In this document: positions 9,922 through 18,216 of the stretch, piece by piece
How positions within the stretch are numbered: the stretch's first letter is position 1
How the letters are laid out: each line of letters starts with the position of its first letter
From: Mycolicibacterium crocinum
GTDB lineage: Bacteria; Actinomycetota; Actinomycetes; Mycobacteriales; Mycobacteriaceae
Assembly: GCF_022370635.2 (NCBI RefSeq)
Contig: NZ_CP092362.2
Span: 4,092,001-4,156,000, forward strand
Reading direction: 5' to 3'
DNA length: 64,000 bases
Translations under genes and position numbers: made by a program
The notes under the pieces: generated by a model
The model's input: only the letters and a program-made list of their open reading frames with translations
What the model was told of the DNA's origin: nothing
The model's database searches: none

Positions 9922-9939
9922 AGATATGGATCCGATATG
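9922..9939 (+). promoter_or_regulatory. Second copy of the direct-repeat operator, before the SulP fusion gene
   Basis: Plus strand: AGATATG, GATC, CGATATG. It has the same 7-4-7 layout as the site at 9786-9803 with one mismatch in the second half. It faces the SulP-carbonic anhydrase gene, which starts 127 bases downstream. Confidence 0.6.
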
Positions 9940-10065
9940 GATTCCTTGAAGGCGTCCTGAAACCACACCTACTGTCGCGCTTGTGAATTCGCGCCGCGTC
10001 AGTGGCCGGATCCGTGAATCGACTGTCAATTAATAGATCTCGCTTACTCAGTCAGGAGTCTGGCC

Positions 10066-12339
10066 TTGCAGCGTTCCACCGCGCCTCTCGAAGGTTCTGA
10101 AGAACCGGGCAGGATGTCCACAATCCTGCGCTATGACCTGCCGGCCTCGCTGGTGGTCTTTCTGGTGGCTCTGCCACTGTCTCTGGGTATCGCCATCGCC
10201 TCCGACGCACCGGTGCTGGCAGGCTTGATCGCGGCGATCGTCGGTGGCGTGATCGCGGGCGCCCTTGGCGGCTCTCCCCTGCAGGTCAGCGGACCCGCGG
10301 CCGGCCTGACCGTCATCGTGGCGGGCCTCGTCGCCGAATTCGGCTGGGCGGTGACCTGCGGGATCACGGTCTGCGCCGGCCTCCTCCAGGTACTCCTGGG
10401 GGTCAGCAGAGTGGGCCGCGCGGCGCTGGCGATCTCGCCGATGGTCGTGCACGCCATGCTGGCCGGCATCGGTGTCACGATCGCGCTGCAGCAGGTCCAC
10501 GTCCTGCTCGGCGGCAGCTCCGAGAGCTCGGCCTGGCGGAATATCACCGAACTGCCCGGCCAGCTGGCCAACGCCGACCACGCCGGGCTTGCCGTCGGGC
10601 TGCTGGTGATCGGAATCCTGGTGGCTTGGCGCTGGGTGCCCGCGAAAGTCCGCAAGGTGCCCGGCCCGCTGGTCGCGATCGTCGTCGCCAGTGCGGTGTC
10701 GGTGCTCTTCGCGCTGAACGTGCCGCGCATTCAGCTCAACGGTTCGCTGCTCGACGCCCTGGCACCTCCCGGCCTACCGGACGGCAACTGGGGCGCGTTC
10801 GCGACGGGCGTAATCACGGTGGCGCTGATCGCCAGCGTGGAAAGCCTGCTCACCGCGGTCGCGGTGGACCGCATGCAGGACGGTCCGCGGTCGAACCTCA
10901 ACCGCGAACTGGTGGGCCAGGGTGCCGCAAACGTGGTGTCCGGCGCGGTCGGCGGGCTTCCCATCACCGGTGTGATCGTGCGCAGTTCGGCCAACGTCGC
11001 CGCCGGCGCCAAGACCCGCGCCTCGGCGATCCTGCACGGCGTGTGGGTCCTGGTCTTCGCGCTGCCGTTCGCCGGTCTGGCCCAGCAGATCCCCACCGCG
11101 GCGCTGGCCGGGCTGCTGATCGTCATCGGAATCCAGCTGGTGAAGCTCAGCCACATCAAGACCGCTCGGCGGACCGGGGACATCGCGGTGTACCTGGTGA
11201 CGATCACCGGGGTGGTCTTCCTCAACCTGCTCGAAGGCGTTCTGCTCGGGTTGGCTCTCGCGGTCGCGCTGACCGTATGGCGGGTGGCGCGGGCCAAGGT
11301 TCACGCCCAGCCCGCCGATGATCACGAGGACAACGACGACTGGCGCGTCGCGGTCGAGGGGTCGGCCACGTTCCTGTCCCTTCCTGCGCTGCACAAGACG
11401 CTGGCGTCGGTGCCGCCCGGCGTGCGCGTCACGCTGGAGATCTCGGTCGATTTCATCGACCACGCCGCACACCAGGTCATCGAGGACTGGCAGCGCCAGC
11501 ATGAGGCCTCCGGGGGCACCGTGGTGGTGCAGGAAGTCGGCTCGGTCGAACTGAGCAGCGCACTGGACGGACCGCCGCAGCGGGCCTTTTCACTGATCGA
11601 CAAGCGACTCGGGATGGTGCCGTGGAGTTCCTGGCAAGACCCGGATACCACCAACGGCGAGGACCGGCGCGACACCCCGCCGAAGTCGGTTCTCGACGGG
11701 CTGGAGGTGTACCACCGCAGGACCGCGCCCCAAATACGGCCCCATATGGAGAGACTGGCGCATGCCCATCAGGCCGAGACACTGTTCATCACCTGCACTG
11801 ACGCCCGGATCGTGCCCAATGCGATCACCAGCAGCGGACCGGGCGACCTGTTCACCGTGCGCAACGTCGGCGGCCTGGTGCCGGCCGACCAGCTCGATCA
11901 CTCGGTGGAAGCGGCGATCGCGTATGCGGTCGGCAGGTTGAAAGTCTCGTCCATCGTCGTGTGTGGCCATTCCTCCTGTGGCGCAATGCATGCCGCGTTG
12001 CGCGAGCAAGGAGTCGGCGGCGAGCGGGAGCCCGGTGAGGAACACCTGCGATCGTGGCTCAAGCACGCCCAGCCGGCCCTGGACGCCTTCGACGAGGGCC
12101 GCCACCCCATCGCGCAATCGGCGGCCGAGCGGGGGTTCAACACCGCGGACCAGTTGAGCATGGTCAGCGTGGCGGTGCAGGTGGACACCCTGGTGCGACA
12201 CCCGTTGATCCACGATCTGCACCAGCAGGGTCGGCTGACCGTCGTCGGGTTGTTCTACGACATCGCCAGCGCCAGAGTGCTCCACGTCGAGCCGATGACC
12301 ACCGCCTCGTTGCAGACCAACGGATCCCGCGTTCGATGA
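10066..12339 (+). CDS. SulP-family anion transporter fused to beta-carbonic anhydrase
   Basis: A 757-residue fusion. Residues about 20-415 are the SulP membrane domain (DLPASLVVFLVALPLSLGIA, then about a dozen hydrophobic segments). Residues about 420-510 resemble a STAS domain (VRVTLEISVDFIDHAAHQVI). Residues about 545-750 are a beta-class carbonic anhydrase with zinc ligands in ITCTDAR and VVCGHSSCGAMHAAL. Such fusions (M. tuberculosis Rv3273 type) are thought to couple bicarbonate or anion transport to CO2 hydration. TTG start with AGGAG eight bases upstream; an internal ATG at 10114 is the alternative. Divergent from the two-component system, whose presumed binding site lies in its promoter region. 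Confidence 0.94.
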   Translation: MQRSTAPLEGSEEPGRMSTILRYDLPASLVVFLVALPLSLGIAIASDAPVLAGLIAAIVGGVIAGALGGSPLQVSGPAAGLTVIVAGLVAEFGWAVTCGITVCAGLLQVLLGVSRVGRAALAISPMVVHAMLAGIGVTIALQQVHVLLGGSSESSAWRNITELPGQLANADHAGLAVGLLVIGILVAWRWVPAKVRKVPGPLVAIVVASAVSVLFALNVPRIQLNGSLLDALAPPGLPDGNWGAFATGVITVALIASVESLLTAVAVDRMQDGPRSNLNRELVGQGAANVVSGAVGGLPITGVIVRSSANVAAGAKTRASAILHGVWVLVFALPFAGLAQQIPTAALAGLLIVIGIQLVKLSHIKTARRTGDIAVYLVTITGVVFLNLLEGVLLGLALAVALTVWRVARAKVHAQPADDHEDNDDWRVAVEGSATFLSLPALHKTLASVPPGVRVTLEISVDFIDHAAHQVIEDWQRQHEASGGTVVVQEVGSVELSSALDGPPQRAFSLIDKRLGMVPWSSWQDPDTTNGEDRRDTPPKSVLDGLEVYHRRTAPQIRPHMERLAHAHQAETLFITCTDARIVPNAITSSGPGDLFTVRNVGGLVPADQLDHSVEAAIAYAVGRLKVSSIVVCGHSSCGAMHAALREQGVGGEREPGEEHLRSWLKHAQPALDAFDEGRHPIAQSAAERGFNTADQLSMVSVAVQVDTLVRHPLIHDLHQQGRLTVVGLFYDIASARVLHVEPMTTASLQTNGSRVR

Positions 12340-12487
12340 TCGAGTTCGGTTGCCGGTCAATAGATTTGACTATGATATGAAACCCGTGACCGAATGCGGT
12401 TCGAAGCATAGAGTGGAGTTATCGGGCAGATCACCGAAACCTACACTCCCCCAATGGTTTCTCTCCCGACCAACGAAAGGACGATCA

Positions 12488-12721
12488 ATGACGATCAAAC
12501 TCCGCCACCTCGCCCCGCTCGTTGCCGCCGGTGCCGCAGCACTGGCCGTCGGCCTCGCCCCGAGCGCCGGCGCGGCACCCAATCCGGTCGACTGCCTGGA
12601 CAAGGGCGGCGCGACCATGTGCCAGAAGAACGGTCACGCGCGGATTCACGCCACACCCCCTGCCACCTCGCCCCAGCAGGCGTTCGGCTTCAACGGAATC
12701 CCCATGTGGGTGCTGGGCTAA
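12488..12721 (+). CDS. Small secreted protein
   Basis: A 77-residue protein with a clear Sec signal peptide: KLRH, then a long Ala/Val/Leu core and an ASA-type cleavage region near residue 30 (GLAPSAGAAPNP). The mature part is about 47 residues with two cysteines (VDCLDKGGATMCQKNG) that could form one disulfide, and a Pro/Thr stretch. GAAAGG stands a few bases before the ATG. A strong hairpin just after the stop suggests a monocistronic transcript. Function not recognised. Confidence 0.75.
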   Translation: MTIKLRHLAPLVAAGAAALAVGLAPSAGAAPNPVDCLDKGGATMCQKNGHARIHATPPATSPQQAFGFNGIPMWVLG

Positions 12722-12736
12722 CCGGCAGGTATGCCG

Positions 12737-12786
12737 GGCAAGGCCGCGGGAAGTGCCTACCCCCCAGGCTCCCCCGCGGCCTTGCC
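12737..12786 (+). terminator. Strong hairpin terminator
   Basis: Perfect 14-bp inverted repeat: GGCAAGGCCGCGGG at 12737-12750 pairs with 12773-12786 across a 22-base loop. There is no T tract after it, which is usual for mycobacterial terminators. It follows the small secreted protein gene. The rest of 12722-12923 shows nothing else I can support. Confidence 0.75.
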
Positions 12787-12923
12787 GTGTCCGGCCCAGC
12801 CGTCACCGGTACCGGTGGCCGCACGGATTTCACCGAGTACACCCAAAGTTCCTCTCGCCCGGATACTCTGCGTGTCGGCAGTGCCCTCTCGATACCACCG
12901 ACCACCGGCGACTGGAGTCGACA

Positions 12924-13676
12924 TTGGCGACCTCGATCTTCCACGAGTTGAAAAAAGACGGCCCGCTCTACGCACTATTTCTGAACTGCACGCTCAAGGG
13001 CTCCCCCGAGACCTCGAATACCGAAGCCCTGTGCAACATGCTCATCGACCGGCTGCGGGCGCACGAGCCCGACATCGAGACCGAGATCGTCCGCGTCGTC
13101 GATTACAACGTCAAACCCGGTGTCAGCAACGACGAGGGTGACGGCGACGAATGGCCGCTGATCCTGGAGAAAGTCAAGCGCTGCAACATCCTCGTGCCTG
13201 CGATGCCCATCTGGATGGGTGTGCGGTCCTCGGTGATGCAGCAGGTCATCGAGCGACTCGACGGGACGACGAAGACGGTCATGTGCGAGAAGACCGGACA
13301 GTTCCCCCTATACGGGTCGGTCGCGGGGTGTGTGGTCACCGGCAACGAGGACGGCAGCCACGACTGCGTGGCGAACACCTTCGCCAACCTCCTGCACTTC
13401 GGGGTCACCGTTCCGCCGAACACCGACCTGTACTGGGTCGGTGACGCCGGCCCGGGGGCGAGCTATATCGAGGCGGGCGGCGAGTTGTCGCCCTACGTTC
13501 GCCGCAACGCCGAATTGACCGCACTCAACCTACTTTTCGGGGCCAAACTGCTGCGCGACAACCCCTACGAGATCAACATCGCGGAGCACAACGCGACGAT
13601 GATGCAACGGAATCAGGTCAAGGCGGAGGCGATGAACCTGGCCATCGATTACATGCGCGAGCACATGCCCAATTGA
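12924..13676 (+). CDS. Flavodoxin-fold NAD(P)H-dependent oxidoreductase
   Basis: A 250-residue protein of the NADPH-dependent FMN reductase/flavodoxin-like family. The N-terminal strand and phosphate loop read ALFLNCTLKGSPETSNTEALCNML. The second flavin-contact region is the VPAMPIWMGVRSSVMQQVIERLDG stretch, followed by GCVVTGNEDGSHDCV. The frame extends far upstream, but conserved-looking sequence begins at the TTG at 12924, with GGAG six bases before it, so that start is chosen. The 3' end overlaps the possible TTG start of the RraA-like gene, implying co-transcription. Substrate unknown. Confidence 0.8.
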   Translation: MATSIFHELKKDGPLYALFLNCTLKGSPETSNTEALCNMLIDRLRAHEPDIETEIVRVVDYNVKPGVSNDEGDGDEWPLILEKVKRCNILVPAMPIWMGVRSSVMQQVIERLDGTTKTVMCEKTGQFPLYGSVAGCVVTGNEDGSHDCVANTFANLLHFGVTVPPNTDLYWVGDAGPGASYIEAGGELSPYVRRNAELTALNLLFGAKLLRDNPYEINIAEHNATMMQRNQVKAEAMNLAIDYMREHMPN

Positions 13677-14356
13677 GTGAAAGGTTGGACACGGCCGTGC
13701 ATTTGACAGAGCTTGTCGAGGGCCTCGGCGTCGCCGACGTCGTCGATGCGATGACGATGCAGTACGCCCAGCGCGCACACATCATCGAGCTCTCCAGCCC
13801 CGATCCGTCGCGCGTGCTCGTCGGGCCCGCGGTCACCATATCGTTTCTACCGGTGCGCGCCGATCTCATGGACCCGCAGAAGCACAGCCTGGGACCAGCC
13901 ATCTATCGCGCCATCGCCGACCGCGACCCTGCCGGCGCCGTACTGGTGATGGCCGCCAACGGCTACCACACGACCTCGCTCGGCGGGGGTACCAAGCTCA
14001 GCCGGGTCGAGAACCTGGGTATGGCAGGCATTCTCACCGACGGCATGCTGCGGGACTTCGACGAAATCCGAACGTACAACTTCGCGACCTACTGCCACGG
14101 TGAGACGGTGCGCGCCGGCGGCAACGAGATACAGCCCTATCTTGCCGATGTGCCGGTCGTGGTCGCCGGCGTCACGGTGGTTCCCGGTGACGTCATCTTC
14201 GCGAAAGGCTCCACGGCCGTGGTGCTGCCCGCGGCTGACGCCGAAGCGATCTTGACCACAGCGCGAGTTGTGATGACGAAGATGGATCAGGCCAAGGACA
14301 GCATCAGAGGTGAAGATCCGCGGGCGGTCCTGCGCCACGGCAGCGGCGAGATCTAG
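13673..14356 (+). CDS. RraA-family protein (aldolase or RNase E inhibitor fold)
   Basis: A 227-residue protein with the RraA/demethylmenaquinone methyltransferase-like fold. Visible signatures are GVADVVDAM near the N-terminus, GAVLVMAANGYHTTSLGGGTKL, and GMAGILTDGMLRDFDEI, which matches the G-x-x-TDGxxRD active-site pattern of 4-hydroxy-4-methyl-2-oxoglutarate aldolases. Family members are metal-dependent retro-aldolases or decarboxylases, or regulators of RNase E; this one is longer than E. coli RraA. TTG at 13673 overlaps the upstream stop; GTG at 13697 is equally possible. Its stop shares a CTAG palindrome with the convergent hemW stop. Confidence 0.85.
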   Translation: MSERLDTAVHLTELVEGLGVADVVDAMTMQYAQRAHIIELSSPDPSRVLVGPAVTISFLPVRADLMDPQKHSLGPAIYRAIADRDPAGAVLVMAANGYHTTSLGGGTKLSRVENLGMAGILTDGMLRDFDEIRTYNFATYCHGETVRAGGNEIQPYLADVPVVVAGVTVVPGDVIFAKGSTAVVLPAADAEAILTTARVVMTKMDQAKDSIRGEDPRAVLRHGSGEI

Positions 14357-15528
14357 TCGTCGAGCACGTCTCGCACCACGGCGTCGGCCAGCAGCCGGCC
14401 GCGATCGGTGAGCACGAACCGATCACCGGCTCGGATCAACAACCCCTCGGCCACCGCAACACCGGCGCGCAGCCGTTCGGAGTCTGTCAACGCCGAAACC
14501 GGTAGCCCACCACTCAACCGAATCCCCAACAGCACGTTCTCGATATGGCGGGCATGGGCGTCGAGACGCTCGAAATCGGCCACCGGCAATCGGCCGTCGG
14601 CGAGCTGCTCGGCATAAGCGTTGGGATGCTTGACGTTCCACCACCGCGTGTCGCCGACGAACCCGTGAGCGCCGGGTCCCGCACCCCACCACTGGCCACC
14701 GTTCCAATAGCCGATGTTGTGCCGGCACTCACCGCCGGGACGACTCCAGTTGGACACCTCGTACCACGCCAACCCCGCCGCCGACAGCCGCCGGTCGAGT
14801 AATTCGTAGCGGTGGGCGAGCACATCGTCATCCGGCGCGGCGATCTCGCCGCGGCGCACCCGACGGGCCAGCGCGGTGCCGTCCTCGACAACCAAAGCGT
14901 AGGCCGAGACGTGGTCGACGCCGGCGGACAGCGCGGCATCGACGGAACGCAGCAGATCGTCGTCGGACTCTCCCGGCGTGCCGTAGATGAGATCGATGTT
15001 GAGGTGCTCGAAGCCGGCGGCGGTCGCCTCGGCCGCCGCCTGCAGCGCCCGCCCCGGCGAATGGGTCCGGTCCAGGACCGCCAGCACGCGGGGCGCGGTT
15101 GACTGCATGCCCAGCGACACCCGGGTGTAGCCCGCGGCACGGATCTGGTCGAAGAAGTCCGGGGACGTCGATTCCGGGTTGGCTTCGGTGGTGACCTCCG
15201 CGTCGGCGGCAAGCGTGAAGTTGTCCCGGATCGCGTTCAGCACCTCGGTCAGGCCGGCACCGCCGAGCAGCGACGGAGTGCCGCCGCCGACGAAGACCGT
15301 GTCGACGTCCACCTCGCCCAGCAGTCCGGCGGTCAGTTCCAGCTCGGTGCGCAGTGCCGTCAGCCAACCCTGCGGGGAGGCGCCTCCCAGCTCACCGGCG
15401 GTATAGGTGTTGAAGTCGCAGTACCCGCAGCGGGTAGCGCAGAACGGAACATGGACGTAAATGCCGAACGCCGTGCCGGGCGTCAGGGCGAGTTCCGGTA
15501 GGGCGGTCGGTGCAGGACGGACCGACAT
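14353..15528 (-). CDS. hemW: Radical SAM haem chaperone HemW (HemN-like)
   Basis: Radical SAM protein of the HemW group. The 4Fe-4S motif CxxxCxxC appears as FCATRCGYCDF about 35 residues from the N-terminus, followed by VFVGGGTPSLL and TTEANPES (SAM-binding glycine-rich and Glu motifs). It lacks the extra cysteine of true HemN coproporphyrinogen dehydrogenases, so haem transfer is more likely than decarboxylation. ATG at 15528 (MSVRPAPTALPEL) is preferred; an in-frame start 11 codons earlier exists. Position between rsmE/dnaJ2 and sirA matches M. tuberculosis Rv2388c. Confidence 0.93.
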   Translation of the reverse strand: MSVRPAPTALPELALTPGTAFGIYVHVPFCATRCGYCDFNTYTAGELGGASPQGWLTALRTELELTAGLLGEVDVDTVFVGGGTPSLLGGAGLTEVLNAIRDNFTLAADAEVTTEANPESTSPDFFDQIRAAGYTRVSLGMQSTAPRVLAVLDRTHSPGRALQAAAEATAAGFEHLNIDLIYGTPGESDDDLLRSVDAALSAGVDHVSAYALVVEDGTALARRVRRGEIAAPDDDVLAHRYELLDRRLSAAGLAWYEVSNWSRPGGECRHNIGYWNGGQWWGAGPGAHGFVGDTRWWNVKHPNAYAEQLADGRLPVADFERLDAHARHIENVLLGIRLSGGLPVSALTDSERLRAGVAVAEGLLIRAGDRFVLTDRGRLLADAVVRDVLDD

Positions 15529-15621
15529 ATCTCCAGTGTCCCAGAGCCGAGTTTTGCTCACCGCGAGTCAAAATTTGGCCCGGTTAGAGCTATCGAGGTC
15601 GTTCGTGGCAGAATGGCCCGC

Positions 15622-15714
15622 ATGACAGCCCCCCAGACCCTGCGCAGCCCTGCGCTGGTGGTGCGGCGGCATGTCGATTTCAAGCGCGTCTGTACCTGTT
15701 GTTGTCTGGCTTGA
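15622..15714 (+). CDS. Leaderless 30-codon poly-cysteine leader ORF of the sirA operon
   Basis: ATG at 15622 opens 30 codons ending CTCCCLA. Codons 24, 26, 27 and 28 are all TGT, the rarer cysteine codon in high-GC DNA. CAGAAT at 15609-15614 ends seven bases before the ATG, fitting a leaderless transcript. Poly-cysteine leaderless ORFs ahead of sulfur-assimilation operons are known in M. smegmatis as cysteine-responsive attenuators: ribosomes stall at the Cys codons when cysteinyl-tRNA is scarce, and the downstream operon is expressed. Here the operon is sirA-cysH-che1. The peptide is probably only a sensor. Confidence 0.88.
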   Translation: MTAPQTLRSPALVVRRHVDFKRVCTCCCLA

Positions 15715-15741
15715 CGCCGTAGACCCGCCCACCTGTATTTC

Positions 15742-15828
15742 AGCTGGCCGACCGGATCTGCGCCGCCGGAAACAGCTCACCGGTGGATTAGCGCGATTCG
15801 AACGCCAGCTCCTTGACCATTGAGGAGC
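15742..15828 (+). promoter_or_regulatory. Alternative hairpins controlling the sirA ribosome-binding site
   Basis: GCTCCT (15808-15813) can pair perfectly with AGGAGC (15823-15828), which contains the sirA ribosome-binding site, giving a 6-bp stem with a 9-base loop. AGCTGGC (15742-15748) is perfectly complementary to GCCAGCT (15804-15810), which shares GCT with the sequestering strand, so the two pairings exclude each other. This is a plausible off/on switch responding to the cysteine leader ORF upstream. The pairings are seen in the sequence; the mechanism is inferred. Confidence 0.6.
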
Positions 15829-15835
15829 ACATTTC

Positions 15836-17506
15836 ATGAGTCAGCCGACCAAGGCGCCCAAGACTCGCAGCGAAGGCCAGTGGGCCCTCGGTGAGCGCGA
15901 ACCGCTCAATCCCAACGAGCAGTTCAAGAAGGATGACGACGCACTCAACGTGCGGGCGCGCATCCTCGACACGTACTCCAAGCAGGGCTTCGACAGCATC
16001 GACAAGACCGATCTTCGCGGCCGGATGCGCTGGATGGGTCTCTACACCCAGCGCGAGCAGGGCTACGACGGCACGTTCACCGGCGACGAGAACGCCGACC
16101 TGCTGGAGGCCAAGTACTTCATGATGCGGGTGCGCTGCGACGGCGGCGCGCTCTCGGCCGCCGCGCTGCGCACGATCGGCGAGATCTCCACCGAGTTCGC
16201 CCGCGACACCGCCGACATCTCCGACCGCGAGAACGTCCAGTACCACTGGATCCGGATCGAGGATGTGCCGCAGATCTGGGAGCGCCTCGCCGCGGTCGGG
16301 CTGCAGACCACCGAGGCGTGCGGCGACTGCCCGCGCGTGGTGTTGGGCGGCCCCCTCAACGGTGAGTCCGTCGACGAAGTGCTGGACCCGTCGTGGGCGG
16401 TCGACGAGATCGTGCGCCGCTACGTCGGCAACCCGTCGTTCTCCAACCTGCCGCGCAAGTACAAGACCGCGATCTCGGGTCTGCAGGATGTCGCTCACGA
16501 GGTCAACGACATCGCATTCATCGGGGTGAACCACCCCGAGCACGGACCGGGCCTCGACATCTGGGTCGGCGGCGGGCTGTCCACCAACCCGATGCTCGCC
16601 CGGCGCCTCGGCGCGTGGGTGCCGCTCGACGAGGTGCCCGAGGTGTGGGAGGCCGTCACGTCGGCGTTCCGCGACTACGGCTACCGCCGGCTGCGCAGCA
16701 AGGCGCGGCTGAAGTTCCTCATCAAGGACTGGGGCGTCGAGAAATTCCGGCAGGTCGTCGAGGACGAGTACCTGGGTCGCAAGCTGATCGACGGTCCCGC
16801 GCCGGAACCGCTGAAGCACCCGATCGACCACGTCGGTATCCAGAAGCAGAAGAACGGGCTCAACGCCGTCGGCGTCGCCCCGATCGCGGGCCGGGTGACC
16901 GGCACGATCCTGACCAAGATCGCGAACCTCGCCGAGGCCGCGGGCTCCGACCGGATCCGGTTGACGCCGTATCAGAAGCTGGTCGTCCTCGACGTGGCCG
17001 ATGACAAGTTGGACGAGTTGGTCGCCGGCCTCGATGCGCTGGGTCTGCCGTCACGGCCGTCGTCGTGGCGCAAGAACCTGATGGCCTGCACCGGCATCGA
17101 GTACTGCAAGCTGTCCTTCGCCGAGACCCGCAACCGTGCTCAGGTGCTGGTGCCCGAGCTCGAGCAGCGCCTGGAGGATCTCAACTCCACTCTCGACGTG
17201 CCGGTCACCGTCAACATCAACGGCTGCCCGAACTCGTGTGCCCGTATCCAGGTCGCCGACATCGGTTTCAAGGGCCAGATGGTCGACGACGGTGACGGCA
17301 ACTCGGTCGAGGGTTTCCAGGTTCACCTGGGCGGCAGCCTTGGCCTGGACAGCGGATTCGGCCGCAAATTGCGCCAGCACAAGGTCACCAGCGCGGAACT
17401 CGGCGACTACATCGAGCGGGTGGTGCGCAACTTCGTGAAACAAAGAAACGACGGAGAGCGTTTCGCCCAGTGGGCTATCCGGGCAGAGGAAGAAGAGTTG
17501 CGATGA
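15836..17506 (+). CDS. sirA: Assimilatory sulfite reductase (ferredoxin), SirA/NirA
   Basis: Reduces sulfite to sulfide with six electrons from ferredoxin using sirohaem and a 4Fe-4S cluster. At 556 residues it has the usual length. Two ferrodoxin-like sirohaem domains are present; the cluster and sirohaem cysteines lie in CTGIEYC and NGCPNSCARIQ in the C-terminal half. An EACGDCPR segment near residue 160 is the region whose cysteine cross-links to a tyrosine in M. tuberculosis NirA. Its stop codon overlaps the cysH ATG. Expression is probably governed by the poly-Cys leader and SD hairpin just upstream. Confidence 0.95.
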   Translation: MSQPTKAPKTRSEGQWALGEREPLNPNEQFKKDDDALNVRARILDTYSKQGFDSIDKTDLRGRMRWMGLYTQREQGYDGTFTGDENADLLEAKYFMMRVRCDGGALSAAALRTIGEISTEFARDTADISDRENVQYHWIRIEDVPQIWERLAAVGLQTTEACGDCPRVVLGGPLNGESVDEVLDPSWAVDEIVRRYVGNPSFSNLPRKYKTAISGLQDVAHEVNDIAFIGVNHPEHGPGLDIWVGGGLSTNPMLARRLGAWVPLDEVPEVWEAVTSAFRDYGYRRLRSKARLKFLIKDWGVEKFRQVVEDEYLGRKLIDGPAPEPLKHPIDHVGIQKQKNGLNAVGVAPIAGRVTGTILTKIANLAEAAGSDRIRLTPYQKLVVLDVADDKLDELVAGLDALGLPSRPSSWRKNLMACTGIEYCKLSFAETRNRAQVLVPELEQRLEDLNSTLDVPVTVNINGCPNSCARIQVADIGFKGQMVDDGDGNSVEGFQVHLGGSLGLDSGFGRKLRQHKVTSAELGDYIERVVRNFVKQRNDGERFAQWAIRAEEEELR

Positions 17507-18216
17507 GTATTGGGGTGTATCGAGTGACCGAGGCCGAGCTGCGCGAGCTGGCGGCACAGGGCGCTGCCGAGCTGGCCAATGCCAGTGCTGTCGAACTGCT
17601 GGAGTGGACCGACAAGCATTTCGGCGGTGAATACGTCGTGGCCTCCAACATGCAGGACGCCGTGCTGGTCGACATGGCCGCCAAGGTGCGCCCTGGTGTG
17701 GACGTGCTGTTCCTCGACACCGGCTACCACTTCGCCGAGACCATCGGCACCCGCGACGCGGTCGAGGCGGTCTACGACGTCCACGTCGTGAACGTGACCC
17801 CCGAGCGCACGGTGGCCGAGCAGGACCAGCTGCTGGGTAAGGATTTGTTCGCCAGCAACCCGACGGAATGCTGCCGGGTACGCAAGGTGGAGCCGCTGAG
17901 CAAGGCGCTGCGGGGCTACACCGCCTGGGTCACCGGCATTCGCCGTGTCGAGGCACCGACGCGCGCCAACGCGCCGCTGATCAGCTTCGACGAAGGCTTC
18001 AAGCTGGTGAAGATCAACCCGCTGGCGGCGTGGAGCGACGAGGAGATGGACGCCTACATCCAGGCCAACGGCGTGCTGGTGAATCCGCTTGTCGAGGAAG
18101 GCTATCCGTCGATCGGCTGCGCGCCGTGCACGGCCAAGCCGCTCGAAGGCGCCGACCCGCGCAGCGGACGCTGGCAGGGGCTGGCCAAGACAGAATGCGG
18201 GCTCCACGTTTCGTGA
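17503..18216 (+). CDS. cysH: Adenylylsulfate (APS) reductase CysH
   Basis: Reduces activated sulfate to sulfite in the step before SirA. The cysteine pairs CC (NPTECCRVRKVEPL) and CxxC (IGCAPCTAKPLEG) ligate a 4Fe-4S cluster, which marks the APS-specific bacterial type rather than PAPS reductases. The C-terminal ECGLH motif holds the catalytic cysteine. ATG at 17503 overlaps the sirA stop (ATGA); the frame upstream of it is part of the sirA 3' end. 237 residues. Confidence 0.96.
   Translation: MSIGVYRVTEAELRELAAQGAAELANASAVELLEWTDKHFGGEYVVASNMQDAVLVDMAAKVRPGVDVLFLDTGYHFAETIGTRDAVEAVYDVHVVNVTPERTVAEQDQLLGKDLFASNPTECCRVRKVEPLSKALRGYTAWVTGIRRVEAPTRANAPLISFDEGFKLVKINPLAAWSDEEMDAYIQANGVLVNPLVEEGYPSIGCAPCTAKPLEGADPRSGRWQGLAKTECGLHVS

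Noticed and set aside
12350..12487. Upstream extension of the small secreted protein by 46 codons
   Set aside because: The signal peptide and GAAAGG ribosome site fix the start at 12488; the extension has no signal-like or conserved sequence.
15562..15835. Metabolite riboswitch (SAM or TPP type) upstream of sirA
   Set aside because: No conserved riboswitch core seen; the Cys-codon leader ORF and the SD hairpin explain the leader better.
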